From the NCBI RefSeq assembly GCF_000023125.1, contig NC_013037.1, positions 4,379,501 through 4,443,500 of the forward strand: 64,000 bases of DNA, read 5' to 3'. This DNA is from Dyadobacter fermentans DSM 18053 (GTDB lineage Bacteria; Bacteroidota; Bacteroidia; Cytophagales; Spirosomataceae). A program made the translations under genes and the position numbers. The notes under the pieces are model-generated. The model did no database searches, had not been told where the DNA came from, and saw only the letters and a program-made list of their open reading frames with translations. The stretch's first letter is position 1; every line of letters starts with the position of its first letter. Below, in pieces: positions 6,413 through 16,062 of the stretch.

Positions 6413-8218
6413 ATGACAGAGACGATGCGCTACACGAAGGAAAACATTTCGCGCAGGCTGATCAAACGCTGCACCGAGCTTTGGGGCATCGACGACGCCC
6501 TGGCCGATCATTTCGACCCGCTCGTACGGCTGCTGGTGGAGGCCTGCTCGGTGGAATTTGAAAAGGTGGGACAGGAAATTGAACACACCGAACTCCGGCT
6601 GATGACCCGGCTCGCCGAAATCCTCTCTCCCGAAAGCCATAACGGTCCGCAACCGGCCACAGCCATCGTGCAGGCGCGCCCGCAGGAGCCTACGGGTTGG
6701 ATTGAGCCCGAGAACCAACTCACGGGCAAGCGCACGAATATCCGCAAGGGCGAAACCACCGAAGTACATTTCGTGCCCACGGGCCGGTATCCGCTTGTAA
6801 ACGCGGCCATTGTGCAGTTTGCAACGCCGCTGGCGCTTTTTTCGGTTGAAAAAGGCATTAAAACACTCGTTTCCAAAACATTACCGCAGCCCGGCGGTGA
6901 GCAGAGCATCTGGCTGGGGCTGGATATCGACCCCGGTATTACAACCTGGAACGGTTTCCGCTTCTTTTTCGACTGGACCGGCGACCCGGCGGAATACCAA
7001 TACCGGGCTTTCCTCCCGGCCGCAAGCTGGCGGGCAAACGGCAAACCGCTCACCATTGCAAACGGCCTGGACGAGAACTCCGTGGACGACGCCATACTCG
7101 TGTACAACAGCAGCTTCGCGCGCATTGAAAGCGACGACTCCTGGGAAAAAGGCAAACTTAAAACCGAACCCTACCCCGATGCATTCGCCCGAATGTTCGA
7201 TTCGCGGACGCTGCAAACATTGAAAAAACCCCTGGTTTGGATCGAAATCACCTGGCCGACGGTATTTCCGTCCCAGGGATTTGAACAAATGGATGTGTGG
7301 CTGAATGCATTTCCCGTCCAGAACAAACAGCTCAACAAAATCACTTACCGCCTCCAAAGCGGGCTGAACGGGATCGCATTACCGAGCGGCGATGCATTTA
7401 TGGGGGTAAAAAGTGTTATTAACCAAAAAAATGAGGTTTACTCAGCCTCCGAAAAGAACCTTTATAACGAAGAAGAAGACGCTCCCCGACCCAACGCAAG
7501 GCGCATTTACACCCTCCGCAGACAGGGCATCGGCCGGTTCGACAAGCGCGACGCCCGGGCAGTCTTGTATCAGCTCATGGAGCTGCTTCGCGACGAGGTT
7601 ACGGCTTTCAATGCAATCGGAGAGGATTTCCTGGCGTCCATTCTCAGGGAAATTGCGCAGAACATGGCGCGGATCGAGCAGAAGCTGGGCGTTAAAAAAG
7701 CCAGCGAAACCACCGCACAACCATTTCTGGTTATCCGGGGTGAAAAAAATCCGGATGTTCTTTTCATATCGTATTGGAGCACGCTGGCCGAACAGGCCAA
7801 TGGCATTCCGGCAGGTACGCGGCTGCAATCCTATTCGGCGACAGGCGTGAGCGGTGGGGACATTATCCTGCTTACCCGGTCATCGGGCGGCAAAGCCAAG
7901 CCGGACGAAACCGATTATGTGAATGAACTTCGCAAGAACATCGTCACGCGCAACAGGCTCGTTACGCTGGAAGATGTACGCGCCTATTGCACCGCCGAGC
8001 TGGGCGATCGGCTCCGGGACGTGCACGTAAAACCGCATTTCATACCTGGCCAAATGCCCGGACAAGGCTTTGTACGCTGCCTGCAAATAGGCCTCACGCC
8101 CGCCGCACGCCCGAGCGAAGACTGGGCCCGCGAATGCGAATTGCTGCAAATGAAAGTTACCCGGCTATCCACCGGCATGTACCCGATTCAGGTCGTCACA
8201 CTACCCGCCAACGCCTGA
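6413..8218 (+). CDS. tssF: TssF baseplate protein
   Basis: A 601-residue TssF (VasA/ImpG) family protein. The start at ATG 6413 is chosen because it gives the typical MTETMRYTKENISRRLIKRC opening and nearly abuts tssE; the longer in-frame reading from 6317 would run through tssE. Family features seen are the N-terminal helical block with RLAEILSPE around residue 70, a long beta-rich middle, and a C-terminal domain with RNRLVTLEDVRAYC. TssF pairs with TssG to form the baseplate wedge around VgrG. Confidence 0.88.
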   Translation: MTETMRYTKENISRRLIKRCTELWGIDDALADHFDPLVRLLVEACSVEFEKVGQEIEHTELRLMTRLAEILSPESHNGPQPATAIVQARPQEPTGWIEPENQLTGKRTNIRKGETTEVHFVPTGRYPLVNAAIVQFATPLALFSVEKGIKTLVSKTLPQPGGEQSIWLGLDIDPGITTWNGFRFFFDWTGDPAEYQYRAFLPAASWRANGKPLTIANGLDENSVDDAILVYNSSFARIESDDSWEKGKLKTEPYPDAFARMFDSRTLQTLKKPLVWIEITWPTVFPSQGFEQMDVWLNAFPVQNKQLNKITYRLQSGLNGIALPSGDAFMGVKSVINQKNEVYSASEKNLYNEEEDAPRPNARRIYTLRRQGIGRFDKRDARAVLYQLMELLRDEVTAFNAIGEDFLASILREIAQNMARIEQKLGVKKASETTAQPFLVIRGEKNPDVLFISYWSTLAEQANGIPAGTRLQSYSATGVSGGDIILLTRSSGGKAKPDETDYVNELRKNIVTRNRLVTLEDVRAYCTAELGDRLRDVHVKPHFIPGQMPGQGFVRCLQIGLTPAARPSEDWARECELLQMKVTRLSTGMYPIQVVTLPANA

Positions 8219-8280
8219 CAACAGACCACACCTGACAACACTTGACCACACGTGACAAGACCAAACAACTCCTGACCGCA
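8214..8280 (+). repeat. Degenerate tandem repeat between tssF and tssG
   Basis: Three imperfect copies of a 17-20-base unit (8214-8230, 8231-8250, 8251-8270) and a partial fourth (8271-8280). The units share CCTGACAACA and a GACCACA half. The array includes the tssF stop codon and ends eight bases before the tssG start. Its sequence is unrelated to the octamers around tssC. Confidence 0.6.
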
Positions 8281-8288
8281 CCGAACTC

Positions 8289-9179
8289 ATGAACCCCCGC
8301 CCCGACCTCAAAGCCGAATTCATCGCCAGCTCATGGCTCGAAACCGGCGTGCCTGCCGGACAGATCCTCTTTCGGCCGCTAGGGGATTTCAAAAGACGCA
8401 GCCACCTGGATGTGGAGAGCGTTCGCGAACTGGAACTGGGGAATTTCAAAGGGCACGTTATCGAATCCAACCGCAGCGGCATTTACGACCATCTGCCCGA
8501 GCAGCTATTTCACCTTCCGTCGTCGGCAAACCTGAATACGGTTAAAAAGAAGGTGGACGAAATACGCCTTCAACGCGAAAATGAACAGCAGTCGCGGCTC
8601 TTCTTCCTGCCTTTGGAACAAGAATTCTTTTTGAACCGGGTCACACTCGCCCGGCTGGAACAATGCGCGTGGGAACTGGGGCCGGATTCGGGGTTGCTGG
8701 AAGAGCTAAAAGCGTTCTGGCAGGCGCCGGCGACGCTGGATGCGGACGTGTTTGTACAGTTGCTTCCGTTTCTGCCCCTTGTGTCGGAATACCGCGGTAA
8801 TCTGGATAAGGCAGCGGAGATCATGTCCATTGCATTGCGGCTACCGGTTGCGGTCCAGGCGGTTACGGGCCTGAAATGCTATTGCGAAACCCATGCGAGT
8901 ATGGGCGATGCGGCGCTCGGATCGGACACGGCGTTAGGCGGCGAGCTGGACGCCGGAATGCCCGCCATCCAGGTGGAAATCGAAATGCCCGGCGCCGCGG
9001 AGCTGGACAGGCACCTTCATGATGAGCACTTCAAAGCGCTCGTAAACTGGCTGCTGGGCTGGTTCGTCCCGGTTGAATGCGACATCCTGACCGCGCTGAC
9101 ACTCCCGCCCGGCCAATCCGCATTCATGCTCGCTGACGACGATAGCCCGGCGGTGCCGCTGGGCTACTTTACGATTTGA
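8289..9179 (+). CDS. tssG: TssG baseplate protein
   Basis: A 296-residue protein in the TssG (VasB/ImpH) position directly after tssF. The N-terminal part (VPAGQILFRPLGDFKRR) and the LPLEQEFFLNRVTLARLEQ region, followed by Leu-rich helical stretches, fit a divergent Bacteroidota TssG. With TssF it forms the wedge complex of the baseplate. The next 268 bases hold no gene, so this is the end of the T6SS block within the window. Some T6SS-iii parts (tssK, tssH/clpV, tssO-R) are not present here and must lie elsewhere. Confidence 0.78.
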   Translation: MNPRPDLKAEFIASSWLETGVPAGQILFRPLGDFKRRSHLDVESVRELELGNFKGHVIESNRSGIYDHLPEQLFHLPSSANLNTVKKKVDEIRLQRENEQQSRLFFLPLEQEFFLNRVTLARLEQCAWELGPDSGLLEELKAFWQAPATLDADVFVQLLPFLPLVSEYRGNLDKAAEIMSIALRLPVAVQAVTGLKCYCETHASMGDAALGSDTALGGELDAGMPAIQVEIEMPGAAELDRHLHDEHFKALVNWLLGWFVPVECDILTALTLPPGQSAFMLADDDSPAVPLGYFTI

Positions 9180-9447
9180 GGTGTGTAGGCCTGTTTCCCG
9201 TGTCTTGATTTAAAAGTATCATATTCAAAATATGCCCAACACAGACACGTAGCACCAGCTAACTTTTTACTTAATTGATTATCATTCTATTATACCGGCA
9301 GGTAGGTAAAACCTGCATTTGAATTACAAAAACATACAAAACACAAGTTATTAATAGAATAGTAATATCGCCCCGCCGGAAATTTATCTTGCGATTCTGA
9401 TTTTTTCGAATCAAATTTGCGGTTTCATTGAAATCCCGAATCTGAAA

Positions 9448-9840
9448 GTGAAGACAGTACGAGTGATAAACCAGGCCATCAGCTTAATGCTAGCCGTCCT
9501 TTTATTGGCGGTGGCGGGAGCGCGGTCGTGGTCGGATCACACGGATCGGGGTGTTTTTGAAGGCGGCAAAACGGAGGCCATCGCCAAAGATCTGGCTAAA
9601 AAAGCCCTTGCGCAGCCCGGCCAGTCGGAACAGCCCGAGGTGAGCGCCCTTAGCCTGAATGCGGTCATCACGCCGGCCATTTCCTACGATTTTTACCAAT
9701 TCCTATATTTTTTACCGCAACCTGTCTGGCATTTCGTTGCCAAAAAGCTCGTTGTCCGGACTGCATTCAGCGAGCCGGTCTTCCTGGTTTCTCATTTTCA
9801 GCGGGTTTTCGGCAGATTTATCGTCACCAACGCTCCGTAA
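9448..9840 (+). CDS. Small exported protein of unknown function
   Basis: A 130-residue reading frame starting at GTG 9448. It has a signal-peptide-like segment (residues 10-26, SLMLAVLLLAVAGARS), an Ala/Lys/Gly-rich middle, and a hydrophobic aromatic C-terminal part (YDFYQFLYFLPQPVWHF). No family was recognised. It lies upstream of secDF with 125 bases between them and a small hairpin (9848-9866) just after its stop. The codon use looks like its neighbours, and the opposite strand shows nothing better, so I take it as a real but uncharacterised gene. Confidence 0.55.
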   Translation: MKTVRVINQAISLMLAVLLLAVAGARSWSDHTDRGVFEGGKTEAIAKDLAKKALAQPGQSEQPEVSALSLNAVITPAISYDFYQFLYFLPQPVWHFVAKKLVVRTAFSEPVFLVSHFQRVFGRFIVTNAP

Positions 9841-9965
9841 TGTATGAGCGGGCGCATCAGGCCCGCACGTCCGCATTTTTCGCCGGCAGCCTGTTCCGTT
9901 AATCATTTTCGGCAGGCGCTATTCAGTTGTATTTCAAGCATTTCAATTTAATTTTTCATTTCAAA

Positions 9966-12956
9966 ATGACCAACAAGAACGGGATAATCGCGTTGACGAT
10001 CGTCGTCGCCCTTATTAGCGTCTATTATCTGTCCTTCACTTTTGTGTCGCGCAATATCAAAAGCAAGGCCGTAGCCTATGCGACCGATGCGAAAGGCGAG
10101 GTGGATATGACCAAAAAACAGCATTATATCGACTCCCTGTGGCGTGAAGACGTGTACCTCGGCCACACTTTGCAGGAAGTAATGGAGCGCGAACTGAACC
10201 TCGGCCTCGACCTTCAGGGCGGTATGCACGTAGTTTTGGAAGTTGCTCCTGCGGACATCCTGAAAGGCATGGCTGGCGGTAACGCTCGCAGCGCGGCATT
10301 CCAGAGCGCATTGAAAAAAGCAGGTGAAGATAAATCGGCCAACAACAGCACATTTATCAACCGCTTCGTAAGCGCTTATAAAGAAGCTGCTCCCAACACA
10401 AGCCTCGCTTCCGTGTTCGCTACCAGCGCCAACCGCGGCAAGATCAACAGCAACTCGTCGGATTCGGACGTGATTAAAATGCTGAAAACGGAGATCGACG
10501 GTTCTATCGACCGCGCGTTCCAGATCACCCAGGCCCGTATCGACAAATTCGGTGTGACTAACCCGAACATCCAGCGCCTGCCGGGTCAGAACCGCGTTTT
10601 GGTAGAGCTTCCGGGTGTGGATAACCCCGAGCGTGTTCGCCGCCTCCTTTCCGGTGCCGCGAAACTGGAATTTGCAGAAGTATACCTGACGCAGGAACTT
10701 GGCGCAGGTCTGGAAGGCCTTGGCCGTTACCTGACTCAGCAAGCTGAAATTGAGAAAGCCGCTAAAAAATCTGCTCCGGCGACTGCATCTGCAGACACCG
10801 CTGCCAGCGACACTACCAAAAAATCAACTGCTGGCGGCCTCGCTGCCCAGTTGGAGCAAAAATCGGATACTGCCGCTACTGACTCGGCTGCATTGGCAGC
10901 TCAAAGTGCTGCATTGACCAGCCTTTTTGTGCCTATGCCACAAGGCCTTGGCGTGTACCTGAAAGACACTGCGCGCGCCAGCGAAATCCTGCGCCGCCCC
11001 GAAGTTCGCTCGCTTTTCCCTGCCGACCTCGTGTTTATGTGGGACCGCAAAGGCACCGAAGCAGGTGGTAACCAGTTGATTCTGCCTTTGTATTTCATCA
11101 AGAAAACCAATGGTGAAGCAGCCATGGAAGGCGACGTGATCGTGGATGCAACGCACGACTACGACGACCGCGGCCGTCCGGAAGTAACCATGCGTATGAA
11201 CGGCGAAGGTGCCCGCAAATGGCGTTCACTCACTGCCCGCAGCGTTGGCCGCCCGGTAGCGATCATCATCGATAACCTTGTTTACACCGCTCCAACCGTA
11301 CAGGGCGAGATCCCGAACGGTAACTCTTCGATCACCGGTAGCTTCACCGTGGAAGAGACAAAAGATATGGCTAACGTACTGAAAGCCGGCAAACTGCCTG
11401 CTCCAACCCACATTGTGGAAGAAGCTGTGGTAGGTTCTTCACTCGGTGCTGAGGCGATCAACGACGGATTGATGTCGTCGGCAGTAGGTTTGCTGATCGT
11501 ACTTGTGTTCATGGTGGCTTATTACAACCAGGCTGGCTGGATCGCTGACATTGCACTTTTGATCAACTTGTTCTTCCTGCTGGGTGTGATGGCGTCCCTT
11601 GGAGCTGTATTGACGCTCTCGGGTATCGCGGGTATCGTGCTTTCGATCGGTATGGCGGTGGATGCGAACGTACTGATTTACGAAGGTATCAAGGCCGAGC
11701 TGGCGGAAGGAAAGCCGTTTGCACAATCGATCCGTGACGGTTTCAAGCATTCATTGACCGCCATTATCGACTCCAACGTTACTACACTTTTGACCGGTAT
11801 CATCCTTTACACATTCGGTACAGGTCTGGTATTGGGTTTTGCAACTACCCTTGTGCTGGGTCTTTTGACCTCATTGTTCAGTGCGATCTTCATCACGCGT
11901 TTGCTGCTTGAACAAAAGCTCAAAAACGGCAAGACCTTCGCATTCGCTACGAACCTGACCAAAAACTGGTTCAAGGACAACGACTTCGACTTCGTTTCGC
12001 AGCGCCGTCGCTTCTACGTGATCTCCGGTATCATCATCGCGATCGGTGTGGGTTCGTTCATCTTCAAAGGGTTCGGATTGGGTATCGACTTCAAAGGCGG
12101 CCGCTCTTATGTAGTTCGCTTTGAAAACAATGTGGATGCAGATGCGCTTCGTGCCAACATGGACGACGTACTCGGCTCTACTACCGAGGTAAAAACTTTC
12201 GGAGGCCAGGATCAGGTGAAAATCACGACTCCTTACCTCATCGAAGACACCACGCCTGAGGCTGACCAGAAAGCGGAAGCGAAAATCCTGGAAGCAACCC
12301 AAAAAATCGCCAATAACCCTGCTAAGATCGTAAGCTCGAACAAAGTAGGTCCTACCATGGCGAAAGACACGTTGTGGAGCGCGGTTTACGCGGTATTGCT
12401 CGCATTGGCCGCCAACTTCGTGTATATCCTCATCCGTTTCAAACGCGTGGCGTTCTCTTACGGTGCGGTAATGTCACTCGCGCACGACGTGGTGATCATC
12501 CTGGCGATCTTCTCATTGTTCAACGGCTGGTTGCCATGGTCACTCGATATCGACCAGGCATTCATCGGCGCGATTTTGACCATGATCGGTTATTCGATGA
12601 ACGACACCGTCGTAATTTATGACCGTATCCGTGATTACCTGGCCGACGAGAAATCCCGCGGACAAAGCCTTTCTACCGTTATCAACAACGCGTTGAACAG
12701 TACTTTGAGCCGTACGGCTGTAACGGGTATCTCGGTAATCCTCGTGTTGATCGTCCTGATGATCTTCGGTGGAGCTGTAATCCGCGGATTTACTTTCTGT
12801 ATGTTGCTTGGGGTAATCGTGGGTACTTATTCTTCACTCTTCGTGGCGGCGCCGATCGTGGTAGACCTGCTGCAACGTTCGCAGAAGAATGAGCCGGCAC
12901 CAGCAGTAGCAGCAGACGCTACGGCGCCAGCGGCGACGAAAAAAGTCAAGGCTTAA
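9966..12956 (+). CDS. secDF: SecDF, fused protein translocase subunit
   Basis: A 996-residue fusion of SecD and SecF, as is normal in Bacteroidota. It uses proton motive force to pull secreted proteins from the SecYEG channel on the periplasmic side. The SecD half has LNLGLDLQGGMHVVLEV near residue 80, the P1 head and six membrane helices (about 500-680). The SecF half starts near residue 690 with GLGIDFKGGRSYVV and has its own six helices. An Ala/Ser/Asp/Lys low-complexity stretch (about residues 260-320) interrupts the P1 region. ATG 9966 is chosen over the in-frame codon 13 residues upstream because it begins at the first membrane helix (MTNKNGIIALTIVVAL). Confidence 0.95.
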   Translation: MTNKNGIIALTIVVALISVYYLSFTFVSRNIKSKAVAYATDAKGEVDMTKKQHYIDSLWREDVYLGHTLQEVMERELNLGLDLQGGMHVVLEVAPADILKGMAGGNARSAAFQSALKKAGEDKSANNSTFINRFVSAYKEAAPNTSLASVFATSANRGKINSNSSDSDVIKMLKTEIDGSIDRAFQITQARIDKFGVTNPNIQRLPGQNRVLVELPGVDNPERVRRLLSGAAKLEFAEVYLTQELGAGLEGLGRYLTQQAEIEKAAKKSAPATASADTAASDTTKKSTAGGLAAQLEQKSDTAATDSAALAAQSAALTSLFVPMPQGLGVYLKDTARASEILRRPEVRSLFPADLVFMWDRKGTEAGGNQLILPLYFIKKTNGEAAMEGDVIVDATHDYDDRGRPEVTMRMNGEGARKWRSLTARSVGRPVAIIIDNLVYTAPTVQGEIPNGNSSITGSFTVEETKDMANVLKAGKLPAPTHIVEEAVVGSSLGAEAINDGLMSSAVGLLIVLVFMVAYYNQAGWIADIALLINLFFLLGVMASLGAVLTLSGIAGIVLSIGMAVDANVLIYEGIKAELAEGKPFAQSIRDGFKHSLTAIIDSNVTTLLTGIILYTFGTGLVLGFATTLVLGLLTSLFSAIFITRLLLEQKLKNGKTFAFATNLTKNWFKDNDFDFVSQRRRFYVISGIIIAIGVGSFIFKGFGLGIDFKGGRSYVVRFENNVDADALRANMDDVLGSTTEVKTFGGQDQVKITTPYLIEDTTPEADQKAEAKILEATQKIANNPAKIVSSNKVGPTMAKDTLWSAVYAVLLALAANFVYILIRFKRVAFSYGAVMSLAHDVVIILAIFSLFNGWLPWSLDIDQAFIGAILTMIGYSMNDTVVIYDRIRDYLADEKSRGQSLSTVINNALNSTLSRTAVTGISVILVLIVLMIFGGAVIRGFTFCMLLGVIVGTYSSLFVAAPIVVDLLQRSQKNEPAPAVAADATAPAATKKVKA

Positions 12957-12970
12957 TATAAAAGAATAAA

Positions 12971-13003
12971 AGAGGGTAAGTTTTGCACTTACCCTCTTTT
13001 TAT
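12971..13003 (+). terminator. Intrinsic terminator of secDF
   Basis: A perfect 10-bp stem (12971-12980 with 12988-12997), a 7-nt loop and a T-run. It sits 14 bases after the secDF stop codon. Confidence 0.9.
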
Positions 13004-13080
13004 TTGGTGCCTATACGTAGTTAGGAAATTTTCTTTTTAGCTTTATCAGACCATCATTTCTACAACAACGAACCTAATAT

Positions 13081-14730
13081 ATGGCAAGTCAACTCTGGAT
13101 TAAAAAACCACTTGAAAAACTATTACAGGAATCAACCGGAGAAGGGAACCAGCTAAAACGCACACTGGGCCCCGGAAGCCTGGTTGCACTGGGTATCGGT
13201 GCGATCATTGGTGCGGGACTTTTCTCCATTACCGGCGGAGCCGCTGCCAACCAGGCGGGCCCGGCCATTACCATTTCATTTATTGTTGCGGCATTGGGCT
13301 GTGCATTCGCCGGCCTTTGCTATGCCGAATTCGCATCCATGATCCCGGTTGCGGGTAGTGCCTATACCTATTCCTACGCCACGATGGGCGAGTTCATCGC
13401 GTGGATCATCGGCTGGGACCTTGTACTCGAATATGCCGTCGGCGCGGCCACGGTAAGTATCAGCTGGAGCCGGTATTTAGTCAAGTTCTGCGAGGGGTTT
13501 GACGTGCATTTACCCACGGCGCTCACAGTAGGTCCGTGGGATGGCGGGATCATCAACCTGCCCGCAATCTTCATCGTAATCCTGATGAGTTTGCTATTGA
13601 TGAAAGGAACCGAGGAAAGCGCCACCGTGAATGGTATTATTGTGGGCTTGAAAGTAGCTGTGGTGCTGATCTTCATTGCATTAGGCTGGAAATACATCAA
13701 CGAATCGAATTACGTACCTTATATTCCCGACAACACGGGCAACTTTGGCGAATACGGTTTCAGCGGGATCATACGAGCCGCGGCGATCGTCTTTTTCGCC
13801 TACATTGGTTTTGATGCCGTAAGTACCGCGGCGCAGGAAGCCAAGAATCCAAGAAAAGACATGCCTATCGGCATCCTGGGGTCGCTGATCATCTGTACCA
13901 TTCTGTACATCCTGTTTGCGCACGTGATGACCGGCGTTACCAACTATACTTCATTCAAAGGCCAGGACGGAATTGCACCCGTAGCGGTGGCGATCGAAGC
14001 GATGGGTACTCCCGACGCCAGCGGTGCCATTCACCCGGATTACCCGTGGCTGAACCGCGCGATCATCGTAGCGATCCTTGCCGGTTATGCATCGGTGATC
14101 CTGGTAATGCTTTTGGGCCAAAGCCGTGTGTTTTTCAGCATGAGCAAGGACGGTTTGCTGCCGCGCGTTTTCTCGGCCGTACACCCTAAGTTCAAAACGC
14201 CGGTGAAAAACAACACCATGTTCCTGGTATTCGTGAGCCTTTTCGCCGCATTCGTGCCTGCACGGGTAGTAGGTGAAATGACGAGTATCGGTACATTGTT
14301 CGCGTTCATCCTCGTGTGTATCGGTATCATCGTGATGCGCAAGCAAATGCCGGATGCGCCGCGTGCATTCAAAACGCCGCTGGTACCGTTGGTGCCGATC
14401 CTCGGTGTTGCGACCTGCTTCTTCATGATGGCGTTCCTACCACTTGATACCTGGATTCGTCTGTTCGTTTGGATGATCATCGGTTTCGATGTGTATTTGT
14501 GGTATGGCATTAAAAACAGCTTCCTGTCAAACAAGCTGCCGGCTTCTATTGTAGCTGGTGGAAAAACGGTAGGCTGGGTCGGCATTGTGCTGGCGCTTCT
14601 CCTCGCGATTATTGCGTACGTTCACCACATCCAAACCGACGGCAGCGACACGGCCCTCTATTACTTCTCACTCATTTTCGCAGCCATTCACCTCGTGGCT
14701 TTCGGTATGACGCAGACGAAGAAGGCGTAA
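13081..14730 (+). CDS. APC-family amino acid permease
   Basis: A 549-residue integral membrane transporter of the amino acid/polyamine/organocation superfamily, close to the cationic amino acid (CAT/YfnA-like) group. The first helix carries GIGAIIGAGLFSITGG (residues 39-54), the consensus substrate-binding glycine motif. Helix six has IGFDAVSTAAQEAKNPRKDMP, another family hallmark. There are 12-14 hydrophobic segments, with the last two near residues 497-540. It is a single-gene unit, with the secDF terminator before it and a bidirectional terminator after it. The exact substrate cannot be read from sequence. Confidence 0.9.
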   Translation: MASQLWIKKPLEKLLQESTGEGNQLKRTLGPGSLVALGIGAIIGAGLFSITGGAAANQAGPAITISFIVAALGCAFAGLCYAEFASMIPVAGSAYTYSYATMGEFIAWIIGWDLVLEYAVGAATVSISWSRYLVKFCEGFDVHLPTALTVGPWDGGIINLPAIFIVILMSLLLMKGTEESATVNGIIVGLKVAVVLIFIALGWKYINESNYVPYIPDNTGNFGEYGFSGIIRAAAIVFFAYIGFDAVSTAAQEAKNPRKDMPIGILGSLIICTILYILFAHVMTGVTNYTSFKGQDGIAPVAVAIEAMGTPDASGAIHPDYPWLNRAIIVAILAGYASVILVMLLGQSRVFFSMSKDGLLPRVFSAVHPKFKTPVKNNTMFLVFVSLFAAFVPARVVGEMTSIGTLFAFILVCIGIIVMRKQMPDAPRAFKTPLVPLVPILGVATCFFMMAFLPLDTWIRLFVWMIIGFDVYLWYGIKNSFLSNKLPASIVAGGKTVGWVGIVLALLLAIIAYVHHIQTDGSDTALYYFSLIFAAIHLVAFGMTQTKKA

Positions 14731-14784
14731 TCAGAAGGAAAAAAGGGAAGACGGAGGAGAGGAGAAAGGAAAAAATATCAAACG

Positions 14785-14822
14785 AAAAGAGGCCATTCCG
14801 TAGTGGGATGGCCTCTTTTTCT
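14785..14822. terminator. Bidirectional terminator between the permease and lhgO
   Basis: A stem of about 13 bp (AAGAGGCCATTCC with GGGATGGCCTCTT, one G-T pair) around a short loop. A-runs on the left and T-runs on the right allow it to act on both converging transcripts. Confidence 0.88.
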
Positions 14823-14839
14823 TTTGTATTAATAGGAAT

Positions 14840-16039
14840 CTAAAACCTTGAAAGCACTTTCTCCGACACCGTCTGGCCGATGGACAACGACGACGTCGCT
14901 GCGGGGGAAGGAGCGTTGCACACATTAATAGCCGTTTTGTTTTCAATAATCGAAAAGTCGTCCAGCAGGCCGCCATCGTAGTCGCATGCCTGCGCGCGTA
15001 CGCCTGAGCCGCCGGGGATGAGATCGTCACCCTGGATTTCGGGGATCAGGCCCTGCAACGCTTTGGTGAATGCGGCTTTGGAGAATGAGCGGTAATATTC
15101 GCCCATGCCCGTGCGCCAGTACTTCATGGCTACCTTCTGAAATCCCGGCCAGGTAAGCGATTCGAGCATTTCGGGCACGTTGATATCCAGCTTGTTATAA
15201 CCCTCGCGCTTGAATGCAAACACCGCATTGGGCCCCGCCTCGATGCCGCCCTCGATCATGCGCGTGAAATGCACGCCCAGGAAGGGGAAATTGGGGTCGG
15301 GAACGGGATAAATGAGGTTTTTGACGAGGTAATGCTTTTCGGGGCGGATTTTGTAATACTCCCCTCGGAAAGGGATAATGCGGACATTGATATTCTCCGG
15401 CTGCGTGAGCTGCGCCACCTTGTCGGAATACAGCCCGGCGCAGTTCACCAACAGCTTGGTTTCAAACACCTTTCCCGTGGCAGTTACCACTTCCGAATGC
15501 GTATTGCGGTTTTTAATGTCGGTCACTTTCTCATTGAAACGTACCTCGCCGCCCAGCAAGCGGAATTTCTCCGCGTATTTTTCACAAACCGCTTTATAGT
15601 CGATAATGCCCGTGTAGGGCACCCAAATGCCTTCCAGCCCTTTCACATGCGGCTCAATTTCCCGCATTTCACCTTGTGAGATCATGCGGTTCTCAGTGAG
15701 GCCATTCTGATTCCCTCGCTCGAAGAGATTCCGCAGCAGCGGGCGCTGCTCTTCGGTAGTTGCTACCACTATTTTTCCACACAAATCGTAAGCAACACCT
15801 TCCTTGTCGCAGAAATCAATGAGCATACGGTATCCCCGAATGCAGTTGGTCGCTTTCAGGCTACCGGGTTTGTAGTACAGTCCGGAGTGGATGACACCGC
15901 TATTGTGGCCGGTCTGGTGTTTGGCCACCTCATTTTCCTTTTCGAGGAGCAACACTTTCAGGGATGGTTTCTGCTCTTTGATGCGGAGGGCAGTTGCGAG
16001 GCCTACAATGCCGCCGCCTATGATGGTAATGTCGTACAT
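14840..16039 (-). CDS. lhgO: L-2-hydroxyglutarate oxidase
   Basis: A 399-residue FAD-dependent oxidoreductase of the DAO family. The Rossmann motif GGGIVGLATAL is at residues 8-18, the flavin-contact segment HQTGHNSGVIHSGLYY near residues 41-56, and the C-terminal PSPAATSSLSIG is typical of LhgO. It oxidises L-2-hydroxyglutarate, a by-product of central metabolism, to 2-oxoglutarate and passes electrons to the membrane quinone pool. It lies 23 bases after anmK on the same strand, so the two are probably co-transcribed, though no functional link is obvious. Confidence 0.93.
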   Translation of the reverse strand: MYDITIIGGGIVGLATALRIKEQKPSLKVLLLEKENEVAKHQTGHNSGVIHSGLYYKPGSLKATNCIRGYRMLIDFCDKEGVAYDLCGKIVVATTEEQRPLLRNLFERGNQNGLTENRMISQGEMREIEPHVKGLEGIWVPYTGIIDYKAVCEKYAEKFRLLGGEVRFNEKVTDIKNRNTHSEVVTATGKVFETKLLVNCAGLYSDKVAQLTQPENINVRIIPFRGEYYKIRPEKHYLVKNLIYPVPDPNFPFLGVHFTRMIEGGIEAGPNAVFAFKREGYNKLDINVPEMLESLTWPGFQKVAMKYWRTGMGEYYRSFSKAAFTKALQGLIPEIQGDDLIPGGSGVRAQACDYDGGLLDDFSIIENKTAINVCNAPSPAATSSLSIGQTVSEKVLSRF

Positions 16040-16062
16040 ATATTCAAATACTATTTCCTTAC

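Noticed and set aside
9948..10742. 264-residue minus-strand frame under secDF
   Set aside because: It is a shadow of the secDF coding strand; the translated sequence has no domain pattern and secDF is certain.
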